Shown here: in pieces, positions 53,761 to 63,303 of the stretch
Layout of the letters: each line of letters begins with the position of its first letter
Position numbering within the stretch: the first letter of the stretch is position 1
NCBI GenBank assembly: GCA_026874595.1
Contig: JAPPUL010000084.1
Span: 483,001-547,000, forward strand
Source: Sipunculus nudus
Taxonomy: Eukaryota > Annelida > Sipuncula > Golfingiida > Sipunculidae
Length of the DNA stretch: 64,000 bases
Direction of reading: 5' to 3'
Made by a program: the position numbers and the translations under genes
The notes under the pieces: model-generated
Database searches by the model: none
What the model saw: only the letters and a program-made list of their open reading frames with translations
Told to the model about the DNA's origin: nothing

Positions 53761-54823
53761 CCTTTTCTAATACCTCCCCCATCACCCCCAGAACATCCTC
53801 TAGAACCTCTTGCCACTGCACTTTAATGTTACTTATAATATCCTCATCAAATCCTACTCCATATCCCCCACCATATCTCCCATTACTCATTTTCTCGGCT
53901 ATTTGATTAACCACATTAATAGTTCTTATTTTATAAGAACTATTAAAACTTTTTTCCTCACCCTCACCAAATCCTTCTCCTAAACCCTTCTCTATAACCT
54001 TTAGACCACCAGCACCTCCTTTGTATTCATACACTTTTACCCCCCTAGCACCTCCACGCTCATACCCTTTTATCTCGTACCTATACCACGTCCCAAAAAC
54101 ATTTAAAACCCTTACGCCTCCCCTTAACTCAATACCATATCCCCCCCTCAAAACTACACTAAGACGCAATAACAATAACCTATCTGAAAATATAGACGGA
54201 ATTGTTAAAAAACTTTTTTCTCCTTCTTTTACTAAAGTTTTATTCCCTTCTCGCTCAAATTTATTTATTCCTTCCAACATCAGTTTTATTTTTTCTACCT
54301 CTCCCAAAAACTCCCCTTCTTTAACTCCAACAGCCTCAAGCTCCAGATTATCCATATTTAAGAGATTTTCTACATACCTCAAAAAATCAATCCCGCAAAA
54401 CCCATAGCTTTTACAATATCTTATATAATCTCCTTCAAATAATTCATCATAAAAACTATGATACGCTTTGTAGCCCCTATAATAATTATATATTTCCTCT
54501 TCTTCTAATCCGTAATTGTTTTCTAAGTATACCTTAATTATTTTATACAATAACTCCCGATCTCCTAACCCCATAAGTCGCCTGCCATACCCTCTTATTA
54601 ACTGTTCAACACGCACTGACTCGTATGCTGATACTAGCTCCAATAATATCTTTTTATCCAAGTCTTTTACTCGAAATAGATATTTAAAACCACTTGCAAG
54701 ATCCCCTATATAATAGCCGTATATAATATATTGTCCGTTTATTCGTATCTTGTATCTTCCCCCTAAATATCTACCTAGAACCTCACCCTGTAATAACTCT
54801 CCCTTTCTTAACTTGTATTTCAT
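53747..54823 (-). CDS. Unknown protein upstream of yraN (possible YlqG/FliK-like)
   Basis: About 358 residues, starting at ATG 54823 (GTG 54826 also possible). The N-terminal MKYKLRKGELLQGEVLGRYLGGRYKIRINGQ resembles the start of FliK-like YlqG proteins, which in some bacteria precede rnhB/yraN. A Tyr/Glu-rich middle and a Gly-rich C-terminal part (YERGGARGVKVYEYKGGAGG) follow. The similarity is weak, so the family is unsettled. It overlaps yraN, so the two are probably co-translated. Confidence 0.6.
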   Translation of the reverse strand: MKYKLRKGELLQGEVLGRYLGGRYKIRINGQYIIYGYYIGDLASGFKYLFRVKDLDKKILLELVSAYESVRVEQLIRGYGRRLMGLGDRELLYKIIKVYLENNYGLEEEEIYNYYRGYKAYHSFYDELFEGDYIRYCKSYGFCGIDFLRYVENLLNMDNLELEAVGVKEGEFLGEVEKIKLMLEGINKFEREGNKTLVKEGEKSFLTIPSIFSDRLLLLRLSVVLRGGYGIELRGGVRVLNVFGTWYRYEIKGYERGGARGVKVYEYKGGAGGLKVIEKGLGEGFGEGEEKSFNSSYKIRTINVVNQIAEKMSNGRYGGGYGVGFDEDIISNIKVQWQEVLEDVLGVMGEVLEKGEDR

Positions 54824-54981
54824 CACTTTTTCACTTTTTTATTTATTTATTGCCACATTAAATCCATATTTTTACAATTTATTATTATGTTTTTTCCTAC
54901 CTAAATAGGAAAACTGTTACTTTTTAACCTTATTTAATATTCTTTATCTATAAAGGTGTTTTTTTTTAGCTTTTTTCTTGC

Positions 54982-55743
54982 ATGTTTAAATCTTTTATCA
55001 AGAACTTCTCTATTATTCAAATATATATTATCATGGGCTTTGGCTATTTGCTCGTTATAATCTCATTCTTTACTCCACTGGCTTTGTTCTCTGATTCTTA
55101 TATGTTTTATCCTGAGTTGCAAATAGCTGCTTTTGTCTCCCGATTTATTCAAGATAACTTATTTAAACTATTTGCTTTGCCCATAATCCTTTATCCGTAC
55201 TTCTTTACAATCATTTTGCTTCTCTTAAGCGTTAACTTTATTAGAAATAACATATTTAACTTCTTCTCTTTATGGTATAACAAAATAGTGTCTTATAAAA
55301 ACTTAGCTTTTATTATAAGAGCTTTTAAGAAAATATTTGCCCTCATTATCGCTTATTTACCACTTGTCATAAACTTAATCATTTATACTGCTTTTTATCT
55401 TATGCCTATTAAACCTTTTAATATTGCCGCTTTTGGAGTTTTTATACTTGCTTTTATGTTGCTTTTTAGCTCTTACATAAAAGCAAAACGTCGTAAATAC
55501 CAAAACCTACAATTTCTTAGTTTCACCTTATTGGCTTTAGATTATGCTTTTAATAGTGTGGTCTTTGTTATCATGGCAATTATTATATTATCTGAACGAA
55601 ATATTCTTATATTACCATTTACGTATCTTGCACTTCTGGGTTTTATTTTACTCTTTATTGGACTTAGTCTTATAGCTTATAAAAGCTATCTGGATTTAAG
55701 CTTTAGTTTAACCGCTAGTTCTTATAATAATGCAACAAGATAA
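54982..55743 (+). CDS. Multi-pass membrane protein of unknown function
   Basis: 253 residues with six or seven hydrophobic helices spanning almost the whole length, with short polar loops. No recognised motif. The next gene, ugd, starts 72 bp later after two direct copies of TTTTACAAAGCTT, so the two may be linked, but this is not certain. Confidence 0.6.
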   Translation: MFKSFIKNFSIIQIYIIMGFGYLLVIISFFTPLALFSDSYMFYPELQIAAFVSRFIQDNLFKLFALPIILYPYFFTIILLLLSVNFIRNNIFNFFSLWYNKIVSYKNLAFIIRAFKKIFALIIAYLPLVINLIIYTAFYLMPIKPFNIAAFGVFILAFMLLFSSYIKAKRRKYQNLQFLSFTLLALDYAFNSVVFVIMAIIILSERNILILPFTYLALLGFILLFIGLSLIAYKSYLDLSFSLTASSYNNATR

Positions 55744-55815
55744 AAAAAACTGTTTTACAAAGCTTATTTAGTTTTACAAAGCTTTTTTAAATAGAATAAA
55801 AGGAGTTTTGCTTTT

Positions 55816-57150
55816 ATGAAGATTGGTGTTGTTGGGATTGGTTATGTGGGCCTTGTTTGTGCTGCTGGGTTTGCTCATATGGGTAATAACGTTATTTGTG
55901 TTGATATTGATGAAGATAAAATAAATCGCCTTAAAAAAGCTGATATCCCCATTTTTGAGACTGGGCTTCAAGACCTTATTAAATTAAGTCTAGAAAACGC
56001 TAATATCTCCTTTAGCACTTCTATTAATCATACTGTGGAGAATACGGATGTAATCTTTATCACCGTGGGCACCCCTGCATCTATTGATGGAAGCGCTGAT
56101 CTTAAATATGTTTTGGATGTTGCCTGCTCTATTGCTCTTGCTATGGAGGATTACAAACTTATTGTCATTAAGTCTACTGTCCCAGTTGGTACTTGTTTTA
56201 AAGTTTATGATGCTATTAGTGACACTTTGAAAAAGCGTAATGTAAACATTGATTTTGACGTTATTTCTAATCCTGAATTCCTAAAAGAGGGGCATGCTAT
56301 TGAGGACTTTATGAAGCCTGATAGAATCATTATTGGCTCAAGTAGTCCTAAGGCTAACGATATCATAAAAAAAATATATGCTCCTTTTATGCGCAATAAA
56401 TCACGTATCATTTTCATGGATGTTGTTTCTGCTGAGATGACTAAATATGCTGCTAATGCTATACTTGCTACTAAAATCTCTTTCATGAACCAATTAGCTC
56501 GACTTTGTGACAAAACTAATGCTGATATTGACGATATTAGACTTGGTATTGGTGCTGATAAACGTATTGGCCCTCACTTCATTTATGCTGGCATTGGTTT
56601 TGGAGGCTCTTGTTTTCCTAAGGATGTTCGGGCTCTTATTAACACTGGTTTTGAGCATGAAGAAGATATGTCTATATTAAAAGCCGTTCTTGAGGTTAAT
56701 ATATCTCAAAAACAATATTTTATTAACAAAGTTATTGATTTCTTTGGACAACAAAACTTGCAGAATCTTACATTCGCAGTTTGGGGACTGGCTTTTAAAG
56801 CTGATACTGATGATATTAGAGAGTCGCCTGCAATTGATATAATTTCTACTCTTGCTTGTGAGTTTAATTCCAAAATTAACGCATTTGACCCTATCGCAAT
56901 TGAACACGCTAAGAAAGTCATTAAGTCTCATAATGTTAGTTTCTATAAAAACCAATATGAAGTGCTTAAAGGTTCTGACGCTTTACTCATACTTACAGAT
57001 TGGAAACTATTTCGTGAACCTAATTTTAATAAAATTAAAACACTCATGCGAAAACATGTTATATTCGACGGAAGAAACCACTATGAACCAAAACATATTT
57101 GTGAATTAGGTTTTACTTATTTTGCCGTTGGTAGAAGAATCCATAAATAG
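55816..57150 (+). CDS. ugd: UDP-glucose 6-dehydrogenase
   Basis: 444 residues. The N-terminal Rossmann fold has KIGVVGIGYVGLVCAAGFA; the middle domain carries STVPVGT, the Lys in FLKEGHAIEDFMKPDR and the catalytic Cys in GFGGSCFPKDVRAL; the C-terminal Rossmann-like UDP-binding part has FAVWGLAFKADTDDIRESPA. It oxidises UDP-glucose twice to UDP-glucuronate for surface polysaccharides. AAAGGAG lies 11 bases before the ATG. It is convergent with rpe, 10 bp apart. Confidence 0.96.
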   Translation: MKIGVVGIGYVGLVCAAGFAHMGNNVICVDIDEDKINRLKKADIPIFETGLQDLIKLSLENANISFSTSINHTVENTDVIFITVGTPASIDGSADLKYVLDVACSIALAMEDYKLIVIKSTVPVGTCFKVYDAISDTLKKRNVNIDFDVISNPEFLKEGHAIEDFMKPDRIIIGSSSPKANDIIKKIYAPFMRNKSRIIFMDVVSAEMTKYAANAILATKISFMNQLARLCDKTNADIDDIRLGIGADKRIGPHFIYAGIGFGGSCFPKDVRALINTGFEHEEDMSILKAVLEVNISQKQYFINKVIDFFGQQNLQNLTFAVWGLAFKADTDDIRESPAIDIISTLACEFNSKINAFDPIAIEHAKKVIKSHNVSFYKNQYEVLKGSDALLILTDWKLFREPNFNKIKTLMRKHVIFDGRNHYEPKHICELGFTYFAVGRRIHK

Positions 57151-57160
57151 AAGAATCTAG

Positions 57161-57841
57161 TTATACTTTATGCCTTGAGAGCTTATCATGTGCCGCCTCA
57201 ACGAATTGTTTGTAATCTTTACTCTTGAAAAAGGCACTCCCCATTACAAATACATTTGCTCCAAAAGACGCTACCTTCCCTATATTCTCAAGTGTAATTC
57301 CACCGTCAACCTCTATCTCAACATCATCATAACCCCGTTTTATTAGCTCATTCTTTAACTCCGATATCTTTGGCAGCGCCTCCTCGATTAACTTTTGACC
57401 ACCAAAACCAGGCTCAACTAACATAACAAGTACCATATCAACAAGCCTAAGATAAGGATATAGCTTTTCTATAGGTGTTTTAGGCTTAACTGAAAGCCCA
57501 AACTTCTTACCATTTGCACGCACCCTCTCATATAAAGCATTTGCATCTGAAACCGCTTCTATATGATAAGTATATATATCACATCCTGATGATATGAAAC
57601 TATCTAGTGTTTTATATGCGTCCTCTATCATAAAATGAGTGTCAAATGGTAAGTCTGTATATCGCCTCATATCCTTTATAAACTTAGAACCAAACGTTAA
57701 ATTCGGTACAAAATGATTATCCATAACATCAAAATGTATATAATCTACTTTTGCTTTTGAGAGCCTTACTAGCTCTTCTTTAAGCATTGAGAAATCCGAT
57801 GAGAGTATTGATGGTGCTATTTTCATGCTTTTCATTGTCAT
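57161..57841 (-). CDS. rpe: Ribulose-phosphate 3-epimerase
   Basis: 226 residues with a TIM-barrel signature: APSILSSDFSMLKEEL, the catalytic Asp in YIHFDVMDNHFVPNLTFG, THFMIED, VLVMLVEPGFGGQKLIEEALPKI and VDGGITLENI. It interconverts ribulose- and xylulose-5-phosphate. Two in-frame ATG codons lie close together; the exact start (57841, 57835 or 57826) is uncertain. It ends the priA-def-fmt-PASTA-rpe group. Confidence 0.96.
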   Translation of the reverse strand: MTMKSMKIAPSILSSDFSMLKEELVRLSKAKVDYIHFDVMDNHFVPNLTFGSKFIKDMRRYTDLPFDTHFMIEDAYKTLDSFISSGCDIYTYHIEAVSDANALYERVRANGKKFGLSVKPKTPIEKLYPYLRLVDMVLVMLVEPGFGGQKLIEEALPKISELKNELIKRGYDDVEIEVDGGITLENIGKVASFGANVFVMGSAFFKSKDYKQFVEAAHDKLSRHKV

Positions 57842-57969
57842 CTCTTCTTTTTTTTATGTCTGCGTTATGTTTTTTTATGCCAGCTTTATTATATGCTTTG
57901 TTTATTTTAATTTATTTATTTTAAAAAGAAGGTTTAGCAAATATAAACTCAGTTTAGGATTTAAAAGCT

Positions 57970-58986
57970 CTACCTAGTTTCATTATACTCTCTACCATCA
58001 AGCAGCACCTTTACTTTCTTGCGTCCTTTACTCCTATAGCTTCTTACAACTTCTTCTCCAAAATGCTTTTTACCACTATATATTATTTCTAGCCCTCTAT
58101 CTCCATCCACTTTTAGAGTTATTTCTACTAGATTACTCTTCTTATCCTTGAAAAATGGATGGGCCCTTGAAGGTATTCTAAAACGTGTTATATGATAATT
58201 TCTTATGCCATCTCGCTTCATACCATAGGCATATACCCTGAAATCTATTTCCTCGCCCCTATATAGTACCTCTCCCTTGCCTGCACTTTGCCCTATTATC
58301 TTTCCGTCATTTTTAGATGCCAGCGTCATAACGTTTTTTATATTTACAAGAAGTCCTTTATCCGAAAGATATCTTGACACCTTCTCAATGTGCTTCCCTA
58401 CATAATCCTCTATCAAAACTTCGTTCTTAATATAACCACTACTTATTAAAAAATCAACTTTTGTACCGTCCCTCACCACGCTATTTCCTACAGGATTATG
58501 ACTTATTACTAAGCCCTTAGACACCTTTTTACTCGGGCTTAGTAGAATATCTCCTAAAAGTAGTTTAGGTTTAGTTTTATTTCTTCCTTTTAAAGATAGT
58601 AGTTCAAGCGCTTTTGAGAATTTAAGATTTTTGAAATTTGGCATTAGCTTAGGATTTGCCTTACTATAAGACACATATAGCTTTATATTCTTTCCTTCCT
58701 TAAATTGTATCTCGCGAGGTTCTGGGTATTGCTTTATTACTGTATATAAACCATATTCTAAACTCTCTTTTGGGATTATTTGAATCGTTAATTTCTTATC
58801 TAGTGTTGCATTTAAGTTATTTATTATCTGGCTTGCCTCAAGTATGTCCTTGCCCTCTAATAGCGGTATCCGTATAAGCTCATCTTCTCCCACCACCATG
58901 AATATTTGATAGGCACTTACCGTTAGTAATACAATTACTCCTACCAGAAATATTAATACTATTCGTAATATTCCTCTAAATAGCAT
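57970..58986 (-). CDS. Membrane-anchored PASTA-domain protein without kinase
   Basis: 338 residues: an N-terminal transmembrane helix (ILRIVLIFLVGVIVLLTVSAYQIF), then PASTA-like repeats, with clear units at LMPNFKNLKFSKALELLSLKG ... ISHNPVGNSVVRDGTKVDFLISSG and VLIEDYVGKHIEKVSRYLSDKG ... GEEIDFRVYAYG, plus a possible degenerate first unit. In Firmicutes the same slot, between fmt and rpe, holds the PASTA Ser/Thr kinase PrkC. No kinase domain is present here. PASTA domains bind muropeptides or beta-lactams. Confidence 0.8.
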   Translation of the reverse strand: MLFRGILRIVLIFLVGVIVLLTVSAYQIFMVVGEDELIRIPLLEGKDILEASQIINNLNATLDKKLTIQIIPKESLEYGLYTVIKQYPEPREIQFKEGKNIKLYVSYSKANPKLMPNFKNLKFSKALELLSLKGRNKTKPKLLLGDILLSPSKKVSKGLVISHNPVGNSVVRDGTKVDFLISSGYIKNEVLIEDYVGKHIEKVSRYLSDKGLLVNIKNVMTLASKNDGKIIGQSAGKGEVLYRGEEIDFRVYAYGMKRDGIRNYHITRFRIPSRAHPFFKDKKSNLVEITLKVDGDRGLEIIYSGKKHFGEEVVRSYRSKGRKKVKVLLDGREYNETR

Positions 58987-59067
58987 CTAATTCGCTTCTC
59001 TATACTATTTGGTCTATGCTTTGTCTTGCACACACTCTAGTAACACCTATTCCCTTTCTCCTCCTCG

Positions 59068-60012
59068 TTATATCCCCAATTTATTACCCAAAAATACTTT
59101 ATTCCCATTTAAAAACGTTTTATAGTCCATCGTTTTTTTCCCCTCAGGTTGTATCTCCTCTATACTTATTACTCCATCTCCTATCTGGATTTGTAATCCC
59201 TCTTTATCACTTTTTAGTATCTCTCCTGACTCCCCTACACTCGCATCACTTACATACTTTATCTTCTCTATTACTAGCTTTTTACCTTTATAGTATGTGT
59301 AGCTCTTTGGCCACGCCTTATAGGCCCTTATTTGACAACTTAGTTCTTTATAGCTTGATGCCCAATTAATCTCTCCATCACTTTTTTTAAGCTTTTTACA
59401 GTAGGTCGCTTTACTCTCATCTTGCTTTACATAGCTTACTTCTCCTGATTTATAGCGATTCAATACCACATACAGGCACTTTGCTGACAACTTACTTAGT
59501 CGACGACTTAAACTTATATAGTCCTCATCTTCCCCTATCTCAAGCTCCTCTTGGTGTATTATATCTCCTGCATCAACACGCTCCACCATCCTTTGCGCTG
59601 TTATCCCTGTTTTCACCTCCCCCGACAACAAGGCACTTTGTATTGGCGATGCACCCCTATATAAAGGCAATAAGGACGCATGGAGATTTACTGCATCATA
59701 TTTTGCGATGCTAAGCACCTCTTTCGGCAAGATATACCCATAGGCATTCACTATTAGCAAATCCGCTCCAAACTCTCTTAACTTTGATATTGTTAACTCG
59801 TCTTTAAAACTATTTGGTTGGATACACTCTATCCCGTGCCTTTTTGCATATTCTTTTGGCTTTGGAATTAGCTCATCCTTTTTACCTCGTCCGCCTCGTT
59901 TGTCAGGCCCTGTATATATACATACTAAATCACTACTCTCTCCAAGCAGTTCCAACGTCGGCATCACATACTCTGGGGTCCCCATAAATACTGTCTTTAG
60001 ATTTCCTTCCAT
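59068..60012 (-). CDS. fmt: Methionyl-tRNA formyltransferase
   Basis: 314 residues. FMGTPEYVMPTLELL opens the formyl-donor domain, and LIVNAYGYILPKEVLSIAKYDAVNLHASLLPLYRGASPIQ holds the Asn/His active site. The C-terminal OB-like part starts near YKAWPKSYTYYKGKKL. It formylates initiator Met-tRNA. It starts 10 bp after def. Confidence 0.96.
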   Translation of the reverse strand: MEGNLKTVFMGTPEYVMPTLELLGESSDLVCIYTGPDKRGGRGKKDELIPKPKEYAKRHGIECIQPNSFKDELTISKLREFGADLLIVNAYGYILPKEVLSIAKYDAVNLHASLLPLYRGASPIQSALLSGEVKTGITAQRMVERVDAGDIIHQEELEIGEDEDYISLSRRLSKLSAKCLYVVLNRYKSGEVSYVKQDESKATYCKKLKKSDGEINWASSYKELSCQIRAYKAWPKSYTYYKGKKLVIEKIKYVSDASVGESGEILKSDKEGLQIQIGDGVISIEEIQPEGKKTMDYKTFLNGNKVFLGNKLGI

Positions 60013-60022
60013 CTAACTTACT

Positions 60023-60544
60023 TTATATATATATCTCCTCAGACCCTTGTCCTGAATACTTCTTACGCAGCTTCTTTAACTTCTTTCCTAACCGCTTCTT
60101 CTCCATACTCTCAAGTCGGTCTATAAACAGTATCCCATCCAGATGATCTATTTCGTGTTGTATCGCTCGGGCTAAAAGTCCTTCTGCTTCAAAGCTTAGC
60201 TTTTCTCCTTCCCCATTATACGCCTCCACCTTTATCTGCTTATCACGCTCTACCTGCGCATATATATCCGGTACTGATAAACAACCCTCAAGCCCTTCCC
60301 CTTTAATATCCGCTCTTGAGACTATAACCGGATTTATCAAATCTATTCGTCCTGTGCCATCGCATAAATCTAATACTACAAGCCTTTTATCAAGCCCTAC
60401 TTGAGTCCCTGCAAGCCCTATACCCCCCTCTTTCAACATAGTTGCATACATAATATCTAGTTCTTCTCTTGTCTCGTTATCAATGTTTTTCACCTCTTGC
60501 GCTCGCTTTGTTAGAAACATATTTCCATATTTTAATACTTCCAA
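60023..60544 (-). CDS. def: Peptide deformylase
   Basis: 173 residues with the three metal-site motifs GIGLAGTQVG, EGCLSVPD and QHEIDHLDGIL. It removes the formyl group from new proteins. Start is TTG at 60544, supported by AGGAGG 7 bases upstream. Paired with fmt. Confidence 0.96.
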   Translation of the reverse strand: MEVLKYGNMFLTKRAQEVKNIDNETREELDIMYATMLKEGGIGLAGTQVGLDKRLVVLDLCDGTGRIDLINPVIVSRADIKGEGLEGCLSVPDIYAQVERDKQIKVEAYNGEGEKLSFEAEGLLARAIQHEIDHLDGILFIDRLESMEKKRLGKKLKKLRKKYSGQGSEEIYI

Positions 60545-60698
60545 TTTATATTCCTCCTTTTTCCCTACTATACATATTTTACTTATATCGTTAGATACTC
60601 CTTATATAACAGATGCTCCTTATATAACACTCCCTCTCAAATAGGATACTTAAAAATAATAATTCTCTCTTCCAAAAAGCAACTTGTGTAAGTCTAAA

Positions 60699-62705
60699 CT
60701 ACATTAAATTATTACTATCTACATCTATCTCTATATATACTCCCGCCATTTGCTTTATTCCTTTTGCCGCTTTTGCTACATCGTTTAAATATCTTTGTCT
60801 TTTACTCTTTAATATTATCTGCCATCTAAAGTTATTATTTATCTTTCCCATAGGCGCAACAGAAGGTCCAAGCATTTTAATTGCATCTTTTTCCTTTCTA
60901 CTGCTTAATATACCCTTTATATAGCTTGACAATACTTCTGAGTGCTTTATTACCTTCTCTTCATCACGACCACGTATCACAAACCGCAGTATTCGGCTGA
61001 AGGGCGGATAGAAAAACTTTTCTCTATCTTTTATCTCCTTTTCGTAAAAGCCTTTATAATCTTGTTTCTTGGCGCTTTGCATTATATGATTATCCGGTAT
61101 ATATGTTTGGATTATAACCTCTCCTTGCATCTCCCCTCTGCCGCTTCGTCCTATTAGCTGAGTTATTAGCGAGAATGTCCTTTCTGATGCCCTGAAGTCT
61201 GGATAGTTTAAACTCTCATCTGCTAGCAATATCCCCACTAATGTAACATCTGGGAAATGCAAACCCTTTGCTACCATCTGGGTCCCTACCAATATATCTA
61301 GCCGCTTCTCCTTTACATCATTTAATATCTTCTCATGGCCAGAAACACCCCGTGTACTATCAAAATCTAATCTCCCTATAAAAGCCCCCCTAAATGTACT
61401 CTCAAGCTCCTCTACTACCTTCTGGGTCCCATATCCAACCATAATTATATTGCTACTATTACAAGATGCGCATTTACTAACTCCTTCACTATATCCACAA
61501 TAATGGCATAACATCTTATTTCTATGTTTATGATAGGTTAACGTAATATCACAATTAGGGCAGCTTAAACTATATCCACACTCCTTACACATTAAAACCG
61601 GAGAATACCCTCTCTTATTTAAGAAAATGATTACTTGCTCTCCTTTAGCTAGCCGTTCATTGACTTTTCTCATTAGCACACCACTTATAAAGGATTTACT
61701 CTGGTCTTTTTTCATATCTACAAACTCTATATTTTGGGTCTTATGCGATGAATGTCTTTCTTTAAGATGTATTAACTCAATGTTTTTGTTTATTGCATGA
61801 TAATAAGTTTCTATTGAAGGAGTTGCACTACCTAATACTAAAGGTATTTTAGTAGTTTGAGCAATTTTAAATGCAACTTGACGGGCATGGTATCGAGGAG
61901 TATCCTGAGATTTGTAATAAGCCTCATGTTCTTCATCTATTATAATAACTCCTAGCTTACTAGGTTCTACTGAGAATATCGCACTACGCGCACCAAGTAT
62001 TATGTCAATCTTACCCTCTTTAATCTTGAGCCAGTTTAAATACCTTATACCTGCACTAACACGCGAGTGTAATACAGCTATCCTATCCTTAGCAAAAGAA
62101 CGTGTGAAATTATCAATAAGCTGGGGCGTTAATGCTATCTCTGGAACCAATATCAAAGCCTGTTTCCCTTTCTCTATCACTTGTTTGGCTATATATTTAT
62201 AAACTTCAGTTTTCCCAGACCCTGTAACCCCCAAAAGTAAATAAGCTTTAAAAGAAGACTTCTCTATTGACTCAATCACCCTTTTTAAGGCCATAGCCTG
62301 CTCATGGTTAAGTTTATGAAAGGCATCACCCTTAAAGAGGGAAGCCTCTTGCTTTATCTTAGATTCTTTACCTTTCTTACTTCTCCTAACACGCTTTACT
62401 ATTTTAGGCGCAAATAAAAACACCGCCTCACCAAGTGAACAAAGGTAATAGGAGCAAATCCATCGAGCCAAATCTAGAGAAACTTCATTAAAGCAAGGTA
62501 TAGGATCAAGGATCTCAATAAGGTCTTTACATTCAAAACGTGGTTTATCATTATGTTCATTAACAACAAAAGCCTTAACGTTTTTGTTTTTAAAAGGTAC
62601 TAAAACACATTTACCAAAAAGGCTTTCATTAAGCATATGTGTTGGGATTTTATAAGTAAAAGCATCTAAAGGGAGATTCAATACTACATCAACATAGGTA
62701 TGCAT
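60699..62705 (-). CDS. priA: Primosomal protein N' (PriA helicase)
   Basis: 668 residues: a DNA-binding N-terminal domain (YVDVVLNLPLDAFTYKIP), Walker A GVTGSGKTEVYKY, DEEH box (IIIDEEHEAYYKSQDTPRYHARQ), zinc-binding Cys sets (CKECGYSLSCPNCDITL, CHYCGYSEGVSKCASC) and C-terminal helicase motifs. It restarts replication at stalled forks. Codon bias seems to change within the gene: pyrimidine-ending codons in the N-terminal third, purine-ending ones towards the C-terminus. Confidence 0.96.
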   Translation of the reverse strand: MHTYVDVVLNLPLDAFTYKIPTHMLNESLFGKCVLVPFKNKNVKAFVVNEHNDKPRFECKDLIEILDPIPCFNEVSLDLARWICSYYLCSLGEAVFLFAPKIVKRVRRSKKGKESKIKQEASLFKGDAFHKLNHEQAMALKRVIESIEKSSFKAYLLLGVTGSGKTEVYKYIAKQVIEKGKQALILVPEIALTPQLIDNFTRSFAKDRIAVLHSRVSAGIRYLNWLKIKEGKIDIILGARSAIFSVEPSKLGVIIIDEEHEAYYKSQDTPRYHARQVAFKIAQTTKIPLVLGSATPSIETYYHAINKNIELIHLKERHSSHKTQNIEFVDMKKDQSKSFISGVLMRKVNERLAKGEQVIIFLNKRGYSPVLMCKECGYSLSCPNCDITLTYHKHRNKMLCHYCGYSEGVSKCASCNSSNIIMVGYGTQKVVEELESTFRGAFIGRLDFDSTRGVSGHEKILNDVKEKRLDILVGTQMVAKGLHFPDVTLVGILLADESLNYPDFRASERTFSLITQLIGRSGRGEMQGEVIIQTYIPDNHIMQSAKKQDYKGFYEKEIKDREKFFYPPFSRILRFVIRGRDEEKVIKHSEVLSSYIKGILSSRKEKDAIKMLGPSVAPMGKINNNFRWQIILKSKRQRYLNDVAKAAKGIKQMAGVYIEIDVDSNNLM

Positions 62706-62744
62706 TGTACGTGATATATAAGGTTACAGGTTTTATTAGAGTAA

Positions 62745-63083
62745 TTAAGTTAATCTATCGGTTTTGGCAGCAAATATAAAATCACTTTCGCTAAGACCGT
62801 CGATTTTATGAGTCCATAAACTTATCTTAACATATCCCCATCCGAGGTTAATGTCAGGATGGTGTCCTTCAGCTTCAGCAAGGCATCCAACTTTATTAGT
62901 AAAATCCAAAGCTTCTTTAAAGTCGGCAAAGGAATATTCTTTTTCGATATGATGCTCATCAAAAAGCCTCCATCCTCCATCAAGCTTTTTATACAAATCC
63001 TTAAGAGGCTTATCCTTAAGCGGAGCAACTCCGCCCTGACAAGGCACACATTTTTTATCAGCAAGACTATATTCAGAATCCAT
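62745..63083 (-). CDS. 4a-hydroxytetrahydrobiopterin dehydratase (PCD/DCoH)
   Basis: 112 residues with the family core GWRLFDEHHIEKEYSFADFKEALDF and AEAEGHHPDINLGWGYVKISLWTHKIDGLSESDF. It dehydrates 4a-hydroxypterin; stand-alone copies in bacteria may serve molybdopterin or pterin repair. No phenylalanine hydroxylase is nearby. It lies 39 bp upstream of priA on the same strand. Confidence 0.94.
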   Translation of the reverse strand: MDSEYSLADKKCVPCQGGVAPLKDKPLKDLYKKLDGGWRLFDEHHIEKEYSFADFKEALDFTNKVGCLAEAEGHHPDINLGWGYVKISLWTHKIDGLSESDFIFAAKTDRLT

Positions 63084-63190
63084 AATAAAAATCCTTTATC
63101 TTTAAGTACTCAAAAATATCTATTATGAAAAGATAGTAGTAAGAGCATATTAAATCAAGTCTTTACAGGTTTTATTATTCTATAACAAAA

Positions 63191-63303
63191 CAGTGGTTAA
63201 AAATGCTTTGTTGAGCTATTCTTTCTTTATATTTTTAGATTACAAGGAGATTATATATGAGACACTTAACTCTTTTTTTATTGCTATTGTTATTAAGCAG
63301 CTG
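63191..63303 (+). repeat. Upstream copy of a duplicated leader and signal-peptide region
   Basis: This stretch recurs at 63502-63614 with an offset of 311 and no indels over most of its length, including TTAAAAATGCTTTG, the TACAAGGAGATTATATATG start and the first codons (MRHLTL). It drives each of two tandem lipoprotein genes. Confidence 0.9.
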
